Shown: positions 26,077 through 34,098 of the stretch, piece after piece
Position numbering within the stretch: the first letter of the stretch is position 1
Layout: each line of letters starts with the position of its first letter
Source of the DNA: Parabacteroides bouchesdurhonensis
GTDB taxonomy: Bacteria; Bacteroidota; Bacteroidia; Bacteroidales; Tannerellaceae
Direction of reading: 5' to 3'
DNA: 63,069 bases
Assembly (NCBI RefSeq): GCF_900186615.1
Contig: NZ_LT896588.1
Coordinates: 642,783-705,851 of the forward strand
Program-made: the position numbers and the translations under genes
The notes under the pieces: generated by a model
Told to the model about the DNA's origin: nothing
The model's database searches: none
The model's input: only the letters and a program-made list of their open reading frames with translations

Positions 26077-26108
26077 AAGAGATACTTCACAAGAGTATCT
26101 CTTTTTTG
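26077..26108 (+). terminator. Terminator of the tRNA-Asn cluster
   Basis: Stem AAGAGATACT (26077-26086) / AGTATCTCTT (26094-26103) with a 7-nt loop and a run of T to 26108. Confidence 0.85.
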
Positions 26109-26260
26109 TTATAGCCTGTTTGATTAGCACATAGAAGCAGGCTGCTGTAGCCTTTAGTCTACTAAAAAGACGATTCCATATACCAAAGAACGGCTTCCGT
26201 CTATAAACCCAAAAGCATATTCCTTACAAAGCTACCTTCGCTGCATAATTATAATTCATT

Positions 26261-28624
26261 ATGTATCGAACAGTAACTATTTTACTTTTATTGATCAGCC
26301 TGACATCAAGAATACACGGTCAGCAAACAGAGAATGTACAACCGTCGCAAACAATACGCGGAACAGTTATAGACAAAGCATCCGGCCATCCGATGCCGAA
26401 CGTTACGATACTGCTGCCCGATATTCCCGGTACAGGCTCCACAACCGACGGGCAAGGACAGTTCTCTGTAAGCAACATCCCAATCGGACGGCATACCGTA
26501 CAGGCTACCTTCCTGGGATACGAGCCCTCTGTTTTCAGGGAGATACTGGTTACCTCCGCAAAGGAGGTCTACCTTGACATAGCACTCAAAGAGAACGTCA
26601 AGGAGCTGGGCGAAGTAATTGTACGTCCGCAGATAAACAAAGAACAGCCTCTTAACAAGATGGCAGCCACCGGAGCCCGCATGCTCAGCGTAGAAGAAGC
26701 CAGCCGCTATGCCGGCGGGATGGACGACCCGGCCCGCCTGGTAAGTTCCTTTGCAGGAGTAGCGGCAAACGTTTCGAGCAACGGGATCTCCATTCACGGC
26801 AATGCGCCGCACCTGCTGCAATGGAGGATGGAAGACGTGGAGATACCCAACCCCAACCACTTTGCCGACCTGTCGATATTGGGCGGCGGCATCCTGTCCT
26901 CACTCAGCAGCTTGGTATTGGGCAACTCGGACTTCTTCACCGGAGCTTTCCCGGCGGAATACGGAAACGCTGTCTCCGGCGTATTCGACATGAAGCTGCG
27001 GAACGGCAACAGCCGGAAAGTAGAGAACACCGTGCAAGTAGGCGTACTGGGTCTCGACGTCGCTTCCGAAGGCCCTCTGAGCAAGCAGCACCGGGCTTCT
27101 TACATCTTCAACTACCGTTACTCCACGACAGGATTGCTGAACCGCATCTATCCCGGCCTTGATCTGGGAGGTACGCTGGATTATCAGGACCTCAACTTCA
27201 AGCTAAACTTCCCCACACGCAAAGCCGGCACGTTCTCTATCTGGGGGACAAGCCTGATAGACAATTACGAAGACGACTTTGACGAAGACCCGAAGGAATG
27301 GGAACACTCACGCGACAATTTCCAATCCAAAGCCAAACAATACATGGCTTCGGGAGGAATAAGCCACCGCTACTTCTTCTCCAACGATGCCACGCTGAAA
27401 ACAACCCTTGCAACCACCTACTCCGGCATGAACGCAACGGAACACGCCTGGGACACTGAGCATACCTCCACCCCGTTCCTTATCCAGAAATACAACAACA
27501 CCAACCTGATACTGACCTCCGCCTATAACCGGAAGTTCAGCGCGCGGCACACCAACCAAACCGGGTTTACCTATACACGGATGTTCTACAATATGAGGCT
27601 GAACCTCGCCCCGTTCGAAACCGCCCCTTTGAACACCGTATCGGAAGGGAAAGGGCAGACCGGCCTGATAAACCTCTACACCAGTTCGTCCTTCGGCATC
27701 ACAGACCGGCTCACCCTCAACGCCGGGCTGAGCAGCCAGCTGCTGACGCTCAACAATAGCCGGACGCTAGAACCACGCGTGGGGCTGAAATGGACGCCCG
27801 CAAGCAAAGCATCCTTTGCCCTGGCATACGGGCTGCATAGCCGTATGGAAAAGATGGACGTGTACTTCGTGAACTCCAAAAGCTCCGGACAGGAGCAGGC
27901 CAATAAAGACTTGGGCTTCACCAAAGCCCATCACCTGATGCTGACGTTCGGCTATAAGTTGTCCGACAACCTCCTCCTTAAGGTCGAGCCGTATGCGCAA
28001 TTCCTCTACAACGTACCGGTCATTGCGGACAGCTCGTATTCCGTACTCAACCGCAGGGAGTTCTATGTAGAGGAGGCTCTGGTAAACAAAGGCAAGGGAC
28101 GCAACCTGGGTGTAGACATCACGCTGGAGAAATACCTGGACAAGGGGTTGTATTACCTGATAACCGCCTCCGTGTTCGATTCGCGATACAAAGGCGGCGA
28201 CGGCGTTTGGCACAACACGCGCTACAACCGCCGCTTCATCCTTAACACGCTGGTTGGCAAGGAGTGGATGGTTGGCGCTAACAAGCAGAATATGCTGAGC
28301 GCCAACGTAAAGCTCACTCTGCAAGGTGGCGAACGCTACTCTCCGCTGGACATGGAGGCAACGATGGCCCATCCGGACAAAGAAGCGCAGTATGACGAAA
28401 CGCGAGCCTATTCGCAGCAATACCCAACCATGTTCATTGCCAACTTCACGGTGAGCTATAAGATAAACAGGCGGAAAGTGGCCCACGAGTTTGCCGTCAA
28501 AGCCTTGAACGTAACCGGTACAAAAGAATATTACGGCTATCATTACAACCTGAAAGACAAGGTAATGGAATTAAACGGGCAGAGCATCCCCATCAGCAAT
28601 ATCAGCTACAAACTGGAGTTCTAA
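26261..28624 (+). CDS. TonB-dependent receptor with carboxypeptidase-like regulatory domain
   Basis: A 787-residue outer-membrane protein: signal peptide (LLLLISLTSRIHGQ), a carboxypeptidase-regulatory-like domain at about 28-115 (IRGTVIDKASGHPMPNVTILLPD), a plug (VEEASRYAGGMDDPARLVSSFAGVAA ... GAFPAEYGNAVSGVFDMKLR) and a barrel ending NISYKLEF with a terminal Phe. It lacks STN and SusC signatures. Codons are much richer in G and C than those of the surrounding genes. It heads a same-strand group with two sensor-kinase genes and a LytTR regulator, suggesting that these proteins sense or respond to the same ligand or to outer-membrane state. Ligand unknown. Confidence 0.92.
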   Translation: MYRTVTILLLLISLTSRIHGQQTENVQPSQTIRGTVIDKASGHPMPNVTILLPDIPGTGSTTDGQGQFSVSNIPIGRHTVQATFLGYEPSVFREILVTSAKEVYLDIALKENVKELGEVIVRPQINKEQPLNKMAATGARMLSVEEASRYAGGMDDPARLVSSFAGVAANVSSNGISIHGNAPHLLQWRMEDVEIPNPNHFADLSILGGGILSSLSSLVLGNSDFFTGAFPAEYGNAVSGVFDMKLRNGNSRKVENTVQVGVLGLDVASEGPLSKQHRASYIFNYRYSTTGLLNRIYPGLDLGGTLDYQDLNFKLNFPTRKAGTFSIWGTSLIDNYEDDFDEDPKEWEHSRDNFQSKAKQYMASGGISHRYFFSNDATLKTTLATTYSGMNATEHAWDTEHTSTPFLIQKYNNTNLILTSAYNRKFSARHTNQTGFTYTRMFYNMRLNLAPFETAPLNTVSEGKGQTGLINLYTSSSFGITDRLTLNAGLSSQLLTLNNSRTLEPRVGLKWTPASKASFALAYGLHSRMEKMDVYFVNSKSSGQEQANKDLGFTKAHHLMLTFGYKLSDNLLLKVEPYAQFLYNVPVIADSSYSVLNRREFYVEEALVNKGKGRNLGVDITLEKYLDKGLYYLITASVFDSRYKGGDGVWHNTRYNRRFILNTLVGKEWMVGANKQNMLSANVKLTLQGGERYSPLDMEATMAHPDKEAQYDETRAYSQQYPTMFIANFTVSYKINRRKVAHEFAVKALNVTGTKEYYGYHYNLKDKVMELNGQSIPISNISYKLEF

Positions 28625-28641
28625 ACCGGATTGACGGTGAG

Positions 28642-28726
28642 GCCGGCGTTGGTTCCGTCCAATAGCCTGGTGTGGGATCGTCCAACAGCCTGGTGTTGGT
28701 CTATCCAATAGCCTGGTGTTGCGTTC
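28642..28726. repeat. Tandem 23-bp repeat between TonB receptor and kinase genes
   Basis: Three units starting at 28658, 28681 and 28704 share TCCAAYAGCCTGGTGT at an exact 23-bp period. A degenerate partial unit (GCCGGCGTTGGTTCCG) precedes them from 28642. Not coding, with no hairpin of note. It may be a repeated regulator-binding site in the leader of the kinase genes or slippage-derived filler. Confidence 0.75.
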
Positions 28727-28823
28727 AACATCAAACTAAAAGATGGGACGAAAAGCCACATTAACAAATAAATCCGTACATTCGGCACTGTCTTTAGACA
28801 GCAAACCGTTACACAATAACAAG

Positions 28824-29495
28824 ATGAGCAAGCAAACCTTTTTATATCAACTCCTTACGGACCCTAAATATAGGATACTCCGCCACGCAGTGCTGCTTAT
28901 GGCCGTAGCTTCGGTGTCGCTCAACCAGAACATCTACACCTACGGAGCGAAAACAGAACTGCTGGGCTACCACATCTACGTAGCCGGGCTCTATACGCTG
29001 GTTTCTTATATCATGGTAGGCTACCTGCACCTCCTGTGGTTTGTGCCCCGCTTATTACTAAAGAAGAAATACTTGGCCTACCTTGTCTGCTCCGCTACGT
29101 CCGTCTTCCTTATCATGCTGATACGCTATGCGCAGGAGTACTGGATATTTACTTCCTCCGGCATTAGTCCGGCACGAAGCTCTTACTTTAATATAGTAAG
29201 CCTGTTGGACAGCCTGTCGGACTTTATGCTGAACATGCTGTGTATCTCGGGCATCTCCATGACGGTTCTGCTAAAGCAATGGATCGTAGAGAACCGGCGT
29301 GTAGGGCAACTGGAAAGGGAGCAGATGCAGGCGGAAGTGAGCAGCCTGAAGGAGCAGGTAAACCCGGCGTTGCTGCTGGATACGCTGAACCGGATCGGCG
29401 CACTGTCTAAAAGCGAGCCGCAAAAGGCGGCGGACATGGTACTCCGGCTAAGCCAGCAGTTACGCCACCAACTCTACCCGACAGATGACAGATAA
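28824..29495 (+). CDS. Degenerate LytS-type sensor kinase (no phospho-acceptor His, no ATPase domain)
   Basis: A 223-residue protein from the ATG at 28824-28826 (MSKQTFLYQLL); an in-frame ATG at 28743 is possible. Four membrane helices are followed by the linker LLKQWIVENRRVGQLEREQMQAEVSSLKEQVNPALLLDTLN. This is clearly the same as the LKHWIVDNRRINELE...LKSQINPHFLFNMLN region of the next gene, but the invariant His is replaced by Ala (residue 182). The protein stops about 40 residues later, before any HATPase domain. Its end overlaps the intact kinase gene by 11 bp. It probably pairs with that kinase as a sensor or brake; catalytic activity is not expected. Confidence 0.85.
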   Translation: MSKQTFLYQLLTDPKYRILRHAVLLMAVASVSLNQNIYTYGAKTELLGYHIYVAGLYTLVSYIMVGYLHLLWFVPRLLLKKKYLAYLVCSATSVFLIMLIRYAQEYWIFTSSGISPARSSYFNIVSLLDSLSDFMLNMLCISGISMTVLLKQWIVENRRVGQLEREQMQAEVSSLKEQVNPALLLDTLNRIGALSKSEPQKAADMVLRLSQQLRHQLYPTDDR

Positions 29496-30558
29496 CACGG
29501 AACATATCATATCCGACTTCCTGCTGAATCCCCGCAAGAGGGTCTACAGGCATCTGCTGTTGCAGCTGGTCGTTTTCCTGATCACCATCAATGTGTTCTG
29601 GGACACGCCGGACGCGCTTATCATAACTCCGGCCAGAATCCGGTCGTGGGCAGGCTACTTCCTGGCCATTGATATGCTCATCTATGTAAATGTCTACCTG
29701 CTTGCTCCGCGATACCTGCTCAAAGGGCGGCTTCTTCCCTACCTGATAACGGCATTGGGGTTAATCGTGTTGGCCATCGTCACGATAGGTACACTCCAAA
29801 CGTTCTTTGACGACACCCGGTTCGAAAGCATGCCCGCCAGCCCGTCGGTGGCGGTATTAAACATCGTATCTTCCACCATCTCATGCGGACTGCTGGTAGC
29901 CGGTTCGTCTACCCTTGTACTCCTTAAGCACTGGATAGTAGACAACAGGCGCATCAACGAGCTGGAAGCCGCCACCCTGCAATCCGAGCTTAAGTTCCTG
30001 AAAAGCCAGATCAACCCGCACTTCCTGTTCAACATGCTGAACAACGTGTATGTGCTCATCCGAAAAGAACGCCCCGAAGCCGCCGACGTGGTGTACCGGC
30101 TGGAAGACCTGCTGCGCTACCAGCTTAACGACAGCATGCAGGACAAAATACGGCTCAGCTCCGACATCCGTTTTATGAACGATTTCCTGAATCTGGAAAA
30201 GATACGCCGCGACAGCTTCTGCTTTACAATCACGCAGGAAGGAAACATCGACGGCGTATGGCTTCCTCCCCTGCTGTTCATCCCCTTTGTGGAGAATGCG
30301 GTAAAGCATAATACGGACAGCGAGAATACCTCCTTTGTGCACCTCCGCTTCCGTGTGCAAGATAACCGGCTGATATTCCAATGCGACAACTCGAAACCCG
30401 TTGCAGAAGGTGATGACGACGACAAAAGTGCGCGCGTTGGAGGGTTGGGCTTGAAGAACATCAAAAGACGGTTGGAACTGCTATATCCCAACCGCCACTC
30501 ACTGGAAATCATTGATAACAAACAAAGTTACACCGTTAAACTGGAATTAGATATATGA
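29485..30558 (+). CDS. LytS/YehU-type sensor histidine kinase
   Basis: A 357-residue kinase with four N-terminal membrane helices (about 20-150), the His_kinase motif QINPHFLFNMLNNVY with the phospho-acceptor at His179, and an HATPase domain with the N-box VENAVKHN and the G-box GGLGLKNIKRRLELLYP. It lies inside a translationally coupled chain: the start overlaps the stop of the preceding pseudo-kinase by 11 bp, and its stop overlaps the regulator start by 4 bp (ATGA). It is expected to phosphorylate the LytTR regulator encoded next. The signal is unknown but probably membrane-related, given no periplasmic sensor domain. Confidence 0.93.
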   Translation: MTDNTEHIISDFLLNPRKRVYRHLLLQLVVFLITINVFWDTPDALIITPARIRSWAGYFLAIDMLIYVNVYLLAPRYLLKGRLLPYLITALGLIVLAIVTIGTLQTFFDDTRFESMPASPSVAVLNIVSSTISCGLLVAGSSTLVLLKHWIVDNRRINELEAATLQSELKFLKSQINPHFLFNMLNNVYVLIRKERPEAADVVYRLEDLLRYQLNDSMQDKIRLSSDIRFMNDFLNLEKIRRDSFCFTITQEGNIDGVWLPPLLFIPFVENAVKHNTDSENTSFVHLRFRVQDNRLIFQCDNSKPVAEGDDDDKSARVGGLGLKNIKRRLELLYPNRHSLEIIDNKQSYTVKLELDI

Positions 30559-31274
30559 ACTGCATTATAGTAGACGATGAACCGCTGGCCCGTGAAGCGG
30601 TAGAGATGCTTATTAACGACAACGGGGGATTAACGCTTGCCGGCTCTTTTAACAGCGCCACTTCGGCGGCCAGGTTCATTAAGGAACATCCCGTAGACTT
30701 AATCTTTCTGGACATTCGCATGCCCAAGGTGACCGGTCTGGAGTTTGCCCGTACCATCCCCAAAAGCACGCTGGTTATATTCACCACCGCCTATGCCCAG
30801 TATGCCATAGACAGTTATGAAGTGGATGCCGTAGACTATCTGGTAAAGCCCATCATTCCCGAAAGGTTCCGGAAAGCCATAGAGAAGGCCGAAGCTTACC
30901 ATGCCCTCCTGTTGAGCGCCGAGAAAGACGATATAGAAGAGGCGGCGGGCGAGTTTATGTTTGTCAAGTCCGAACGCCGCTTCTTCAAAGTAGTTTTCAA
31001 TGACATACTATTCATCGAAGGGCTGAAGGATTACGTTATCATCCAGCTTCCGGACCAGCGCATCATCACCAAAACCAGCATGAAAGCGATCCACGAACTG
31101 CTACCCAAAGCCTTCCTCCGTATAAACCGCTCCTACATTGTAAACACGCAGCATATCGCCTCTTTCGACAGCAACGACATCTATATAGACAAATACGAAA
31201 TAGCCATCGGAAGTAACTACCGGGATACTTTCTTTGAGGAGTTTGTATTATCTTTGCGACATGGGAAAGAATAA
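30555..31274 (+). CDS. LytTR-family response regulator
   Basis: A 239-residue regulator: receiver domain at about 1-115 with acidic pocket DDE (7-9), phospho-acceptor Asp in FLDIRMP near 55, and the Lys in YLVKPI. A LytTR DNA-binding domain follows at about 135-235 ([26 protein letters not shown] ... [13 protein letters not shown]). Partner of the kinase encoded immediately upstream. Its last 14 bp overlap the trmB start. LytTR proteins bind direct repeats; the 23-bp repeats at 28658-28726 are candidate sites, which is inference only. Confidence 0.95.
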   Translation: MNCIIVDDEPLAREAVEMLINDNGGLTLAGSFNSATSAARFIKEHPVDLIFLDIRMPKVTGLEFARTIPKSTLVIFTTAYAQYAIDSYEVDAVDYLVKPIIPERFRKAIEKAEAYHALLLSAEKDDIEEAAGEFMFVKSERRFFKVVFNDILFIEGLKDYVIIQLPDQRIITKTSMKAIHELLPKAFLRINRSYIVNTQHIASFDSNDIYIDKYEIAIGSNYRDTFFEEFVLSLRHGKE

Positions 31275-32019
31275 ATTAGCAAAGTTTGACGACATGGCGG
31301 GTTATCCGCATGTATTTCAATACCCGTTTGCCATATTACAAGAAAAAGGATTCGATCTGAAAGGACATTGGCATGAGCAGTTCTTTAAGAACAGCAACCC
31401 TATCGTGTTGGAACTGGGCTGCGGCAAAGGTGAGTATACAGTCGGCCTGGCAAGGCTATTCCCCGATAAGAACTTTATCGGAGTAGATATTAAAGGAGCC
31501 CGTATGTGGACCGGGGCTAAAGAATCGCAAGAAAGCGGCATGACCAACGTTGCTTTCCTTCGTACCAGTATCGAATTGATAGCCCATTTCTTTGCCGCCG
31601 GAGAAGTGGCCGAAATATGGCTTACCTTCCCCGATCCGCAGATGAAGAAGGTAAACAAACGCCTCACCTCTACCCGCTTCATGAAGATGTATCGTGAGAT
31701 TCTTACAGACAACGGCATCATCCATTTAAAGACGGACAGTAACTTTATGTATACCTACACTTGCGAGATGGTAAAGGCCAATCAGTACCAGGTATTGTTT
31801 TCTACTGATGATTTATACCATTCCGACTTGGTGGACAGTATCCTTTCCATTCGCACGTATTACGAACAGCAGTGGCTGGATCGCGGGCTGAACATCAAAT
31901 ACATTAAGTTTGTTTGTGAAAAGAAAGAGAATCTGGTAGAGCCGGAGGTAGAAATTGAATATGATCCTTATCGCAGTTTCAACCGGAGCAAACGGAGTGC
32001 GCTGGCCTCAGGTAGATGA
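31261..32019 (+). CDS. trmB: tRNA (guanine46-N7)-methyltransferase TrmB
   Basis: A 252-residue methyltransferase. The ATG at 31261-31263 ([20 protein letters not shown]) is chosen over an upstream one because it matches the usual Bacteroidetes start. The SAM-binding motif [15 protein letters not shown] is near residue 52, and the TrmB catalytic motif [18 protein letters not shown] near 120. It makes m7G46 in the variable loop of tRNAs. The gene overlaps the regulator by 14 bp. TATCTTTG at 31249-31256 sits just before the start and could be a -7 box of its own promoter, giving a nearly leaderless transcript. Confidence 0.95.
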   Translation: MGKNKLAKFDDMAGYPHVFQYPFAILQEKGFDLKGHWHEQFFKNSNPIVLELGCGKGEYTVGLARLFPDKNFIGVDIKGARMWTGAKESQESGMTNVAFLRTSIELIAHFFAAGEVAEIWLTFPDPQMKKVNKRLTSTRFMKMYREILTDNGIIHLKTDSNFMYTYTCEMVKANQYQVLFSTDDLYHSDLVDSILSIRTYYEQQWLDRGLNIKYIKFVCEKKENLVEPEVEIEYDPYRSFNRSKRSALASGR

Positions 32020-32067
32020 GGAAAGAGAAATTAAGTAAACAAGAAGTTAAAATACAACATAAAAACT

Positions 32068-33177
32068 ATGGCAATATATCCCAAACTGATTATGGACGCA
32101 CTTACTAATGTGCGTTATCCCGGAACCGGAAAGAATCTGGTGGAAATGGGTATGGTAGAAGACAATATACGCATCGAAGGCAACAAGGTGAGTTTCTCCC
32201 TTCTGTTTGAAAAGCCCAATGATCCGTTTATCAAGTCTGTTGTAAAAGCTGCTGAAACGGCAATCCTTACTTATGTAGACAAGGATGCGGACATCAAAGG
32301 AAATATCTCGGTAGTAGCGCGTCAGGCTGCGCGCCCCGAACCGGACAAATTGCTTCCGCAGGTAAAGAACATCATTGCCGTATCATCCGGGAAGGGAGGG
32401 GTAGGCAAAAGCACTGTTGCGGCCAATCTGGCTGTCGCATTAGCCGGATTGGGCTATAAGGTAGGCTTACTGGATGCCGACATCTTTGGTCCGTCCCAGC
32501 CCAAGATGTTTCACGTAGAAGATGCCCGTCCATATATGGAAGAAGTAGACGGGCGAGAATTAATCCAACCGGCAGAGAATTACGGTGTAAAGCTTTTATC
32601 TATCGGTTTCTTTGTGAATAAAGACGATGCAATACTATGGCGAGGGGCAATGGCTAGCAATGCATTGAAACAATTAATAGCCGATGCTAATTGGGGAGAA
32701 CTGGATTACTTCCTGATTGACTTGCCACCGGGTACTAGCGACATCCATCTGACTATGGTACAGACATTGGCTATCACCGGAGCGGTTGTGGTTACTACGC
32801 CTCAGGAAGTAGCTCTTGCCGATGCCCGCAAAGGAATCAGTATGTTTTTAGGAGATAAAATAAATGTGCCTGTATTAGGTTTGATAGAAAACATGTCTTG
32901 GTTCACGCCTGCCGAATTACCGGAGAATAAGTATTATCTGTTTGGCAAAGAAGGCGGTAAACGTTTAGCCGAGCAGCTAAATGTGCCGCTATTAGGACAA
33001 ATTCCTATCGTACAAAGTATCTGTGAAGGAGGTGACAATGGAGAACCGGTGGCGCTTAATCCGGATACAATCACCGGAAACGCATTCCGTGCATTAGCCG
33101 AAAACGTTGTAGAGCAAATTGATCTGCGTAATGAGAACCTCGCCCCTACACAGCGGGTCCAGGTTACAAAGAAATAA
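32068..33177 (+). CDS. mrp: Mrp/ApbC/NBP35-family Fe-S cluster carrier ATPase
   Basis: A 369-residue P-loop ATPase. A MIP18/DUF59-like domain occupies about residues 1-85. The deviant Walker A is SSGKGGVGKSTVAANLA near 112, with DADIFGPSQPKMF and DYFLIDLPPGTSDIHLTMVQT after it. The C-terminal CXXC pair used by many Mrp proteins to hold a bridging cluster is absent: the expected place reads ENMSWFTPAELPENKYYLFG. The role is probably Fe-S cluster loading of target enzymes. It lies 48 bp after trmB and ends at a strong bidirectional terminator. Confidence 0.93.
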   Translation: MAIYPKLIMDALTNVRYPGTGKNLVEMGMVEDNIRIEGNKVSFSLLFEKPNDPFIKSVVKAAETAILTYVDKDADIKGNISVVARQAARPEPDKLLPQVKNIIAVSSGKGGVGKSTVAANLAVALAGLGYKVGLLDADIFGPSQPKMFHVEDARPYMEEVDGRELIQPAENYGVKLLSIGFFVNKDDAILWRGAMASNALKQLIADANWGELDYFLIDLPPGTSDIHLTMVQTLAITGAVVVTTPQEVALADARKGISMFLGDKINVPVLGLIENMSWFTPAELPENKYYLFGKEGGKRLAEQLNVPLLGQIPIVQSICEGGDNGEPVALNPDTITGNAFRALAENVVEQIDLRNENLAPTQRVQVTKK

Positions 33178-33219
33178 CCTCTTTTGCTTTGAATATAGCA
33201 GAGCTAACGATATAAAAAG

Positions 33220-33260
33220 CAAAGGGGATGTCCGACTTTTTGGACAACCCCTTTGTTTTT
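33220..33260. terminator. Bidirectional terminator after mrp (probable original tRNA-Phe terminator)
   Basis: Outer stem CAAAGGGG (33220-33227) / CCCCTTTG (33248-33255), inner stem TGTCC / GGACA, with T-runs on both sides (GTTTTT on plus, GCTTTTTATA on minus). It is directly followed by an att-like copy. This suggests that before the insertions it ended both mrp and tRNA-Phe transcripts. Confidence 0.8.
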
Positions 33261-33269
33261 AAAGTGGTG
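33257..33269. repeat. att-like copy 1 (left boundary of accessory DNA)
   Basis: TTTTAAAGTGGTG, identical over 13 bp to the sequence at the 3' end of tRNA-Phe (47874-47886) and, with one extra A, to 35647-35660. It marks the likely original junction between the mrp terminator and the tRNA 3' end. Confidence 0.5.
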
Positions 33270-33444
33270 TATCGTGCAACCGGAAATGGGTTGGAATAAA
33301 ACTATCTTTCTTGAAGTTATCTTTGCTACGATGTAAGTCCCTTGAATAAGATTTTCATAGCTATGCACCGTTTCACATGGTTTTGTGACTTGGGTACGAT
33401 TTCTGAGAGCAAGGATAATAATTATAATGATAGCATAGTAATAA

Positions 33445-34092
33445 CTAGCTAATTATTCCTCCGACTTTACATAATTTTTGGAAAGCAATATTTCCTGACA
33501 TTCTTTGATATTTATTGAGTCCTTTTTCTAGTCCATTACATAATTCTTGATGTATATATGTTCCAATGCTTAATGCTGGATTATTGTATAGGGCTTTAGT
33601 ATATTGTAGGTCTTGCATGCATAGTTGTTCTTTGTTTTCTCTGATATCTGAAACTGTTTGATTTAATCTATTGTATTGCTGTAAATAATAGAATGAACAT
33701 TTAGCATTGATGGAGTCTTGAATTTTCATTTTTATGAAAATTTGCTGTGTTTTGATTTCTTGGGCGATTTTGAAGAACTTATCTATTGTTTCAAAATTTG
33801 ATGCCCCTAATTTGTCGGCAAACATGTGGTTATATTTTAGCCAGTTATTTTCTTCAAAGATAACTTTTGAATAATATAATGGCTGTTCTGATAAACAGTT
33901 TCCAACAATTGCTTCAGCTTTTAGATTTTCTATATTTTCTTCAATATCTTGAATTTGAAGTTTTAATATAGTTGCTGCTGCTCGAAGTTCATTTCTCTTT
34001 TTATTCCAATATATGATTGCTGTAACACAAACTGTTACCGCCATTACAATAGTCTGTAAAAGGTTGGATTCTAAAAAACTTTCTTGTTCCAT
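33445..34092 (-). CDS. Hypothetical membrane-anchored coiled-coil protein
   Basis: A 215-residue protein of no recognised family. One membrane segment lies near the start (about 10-28, LLQTIVMAVTVCVTAIIYW), followed by charged helical regions (LKLQIQDIEENIENLKAEAIV and later LNQTVSDIRENKEQL) likely to form a cytoplasmic coiled-coil bundle. The layout resembles small membrane proteins often found on mobile islands. It lies 6 bp downstream of the AlbA_2/HTH gene and is probably co-transcribed with it. Low GC, unlike the core genes. Confidence 0.6.
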   Translation of the reverse strand: MEQESFLESNLLQTIVMAVTVCVTAIIYWNKKRNELRAAATILKLQIQDIEENIENLKAEAIVGNCLSEQPLYYSKVIFEENNWLKYNHMFADKLGASNFETIDKFFKIAQEIKTQQIFIKMKIQDSINAKCSFYYLQQYNRLNQTVSDIRENKEQLCMQDLQYTKALYNNPALSIGTYIHQELCNGLEKGLNKYQRMSGNIAFQKLCKVGGIIS

Positions 34093-34098
34093 AAATTT

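Noticed and set aside
27767-28543. Leftward 258-residue open frame opposite the GC-rich TonB receptor
   Set aside because: It is an antisense shadow: the plus-strand receptor is full length with clear domains, and the antisense protein has no family features or start signal.
29881-30521. Leftward open frames opposite the LytS-type kinase
   Set aside because: High GC in the real gene leaves stop-free antisense frames; no homology-like features.
33300-33440. Possible short gene start after att copy 1 (TATCTTTGC near 33320)
   Set aside because: The ATG that follows is immediately closed by TAA; no protein of note can be read.
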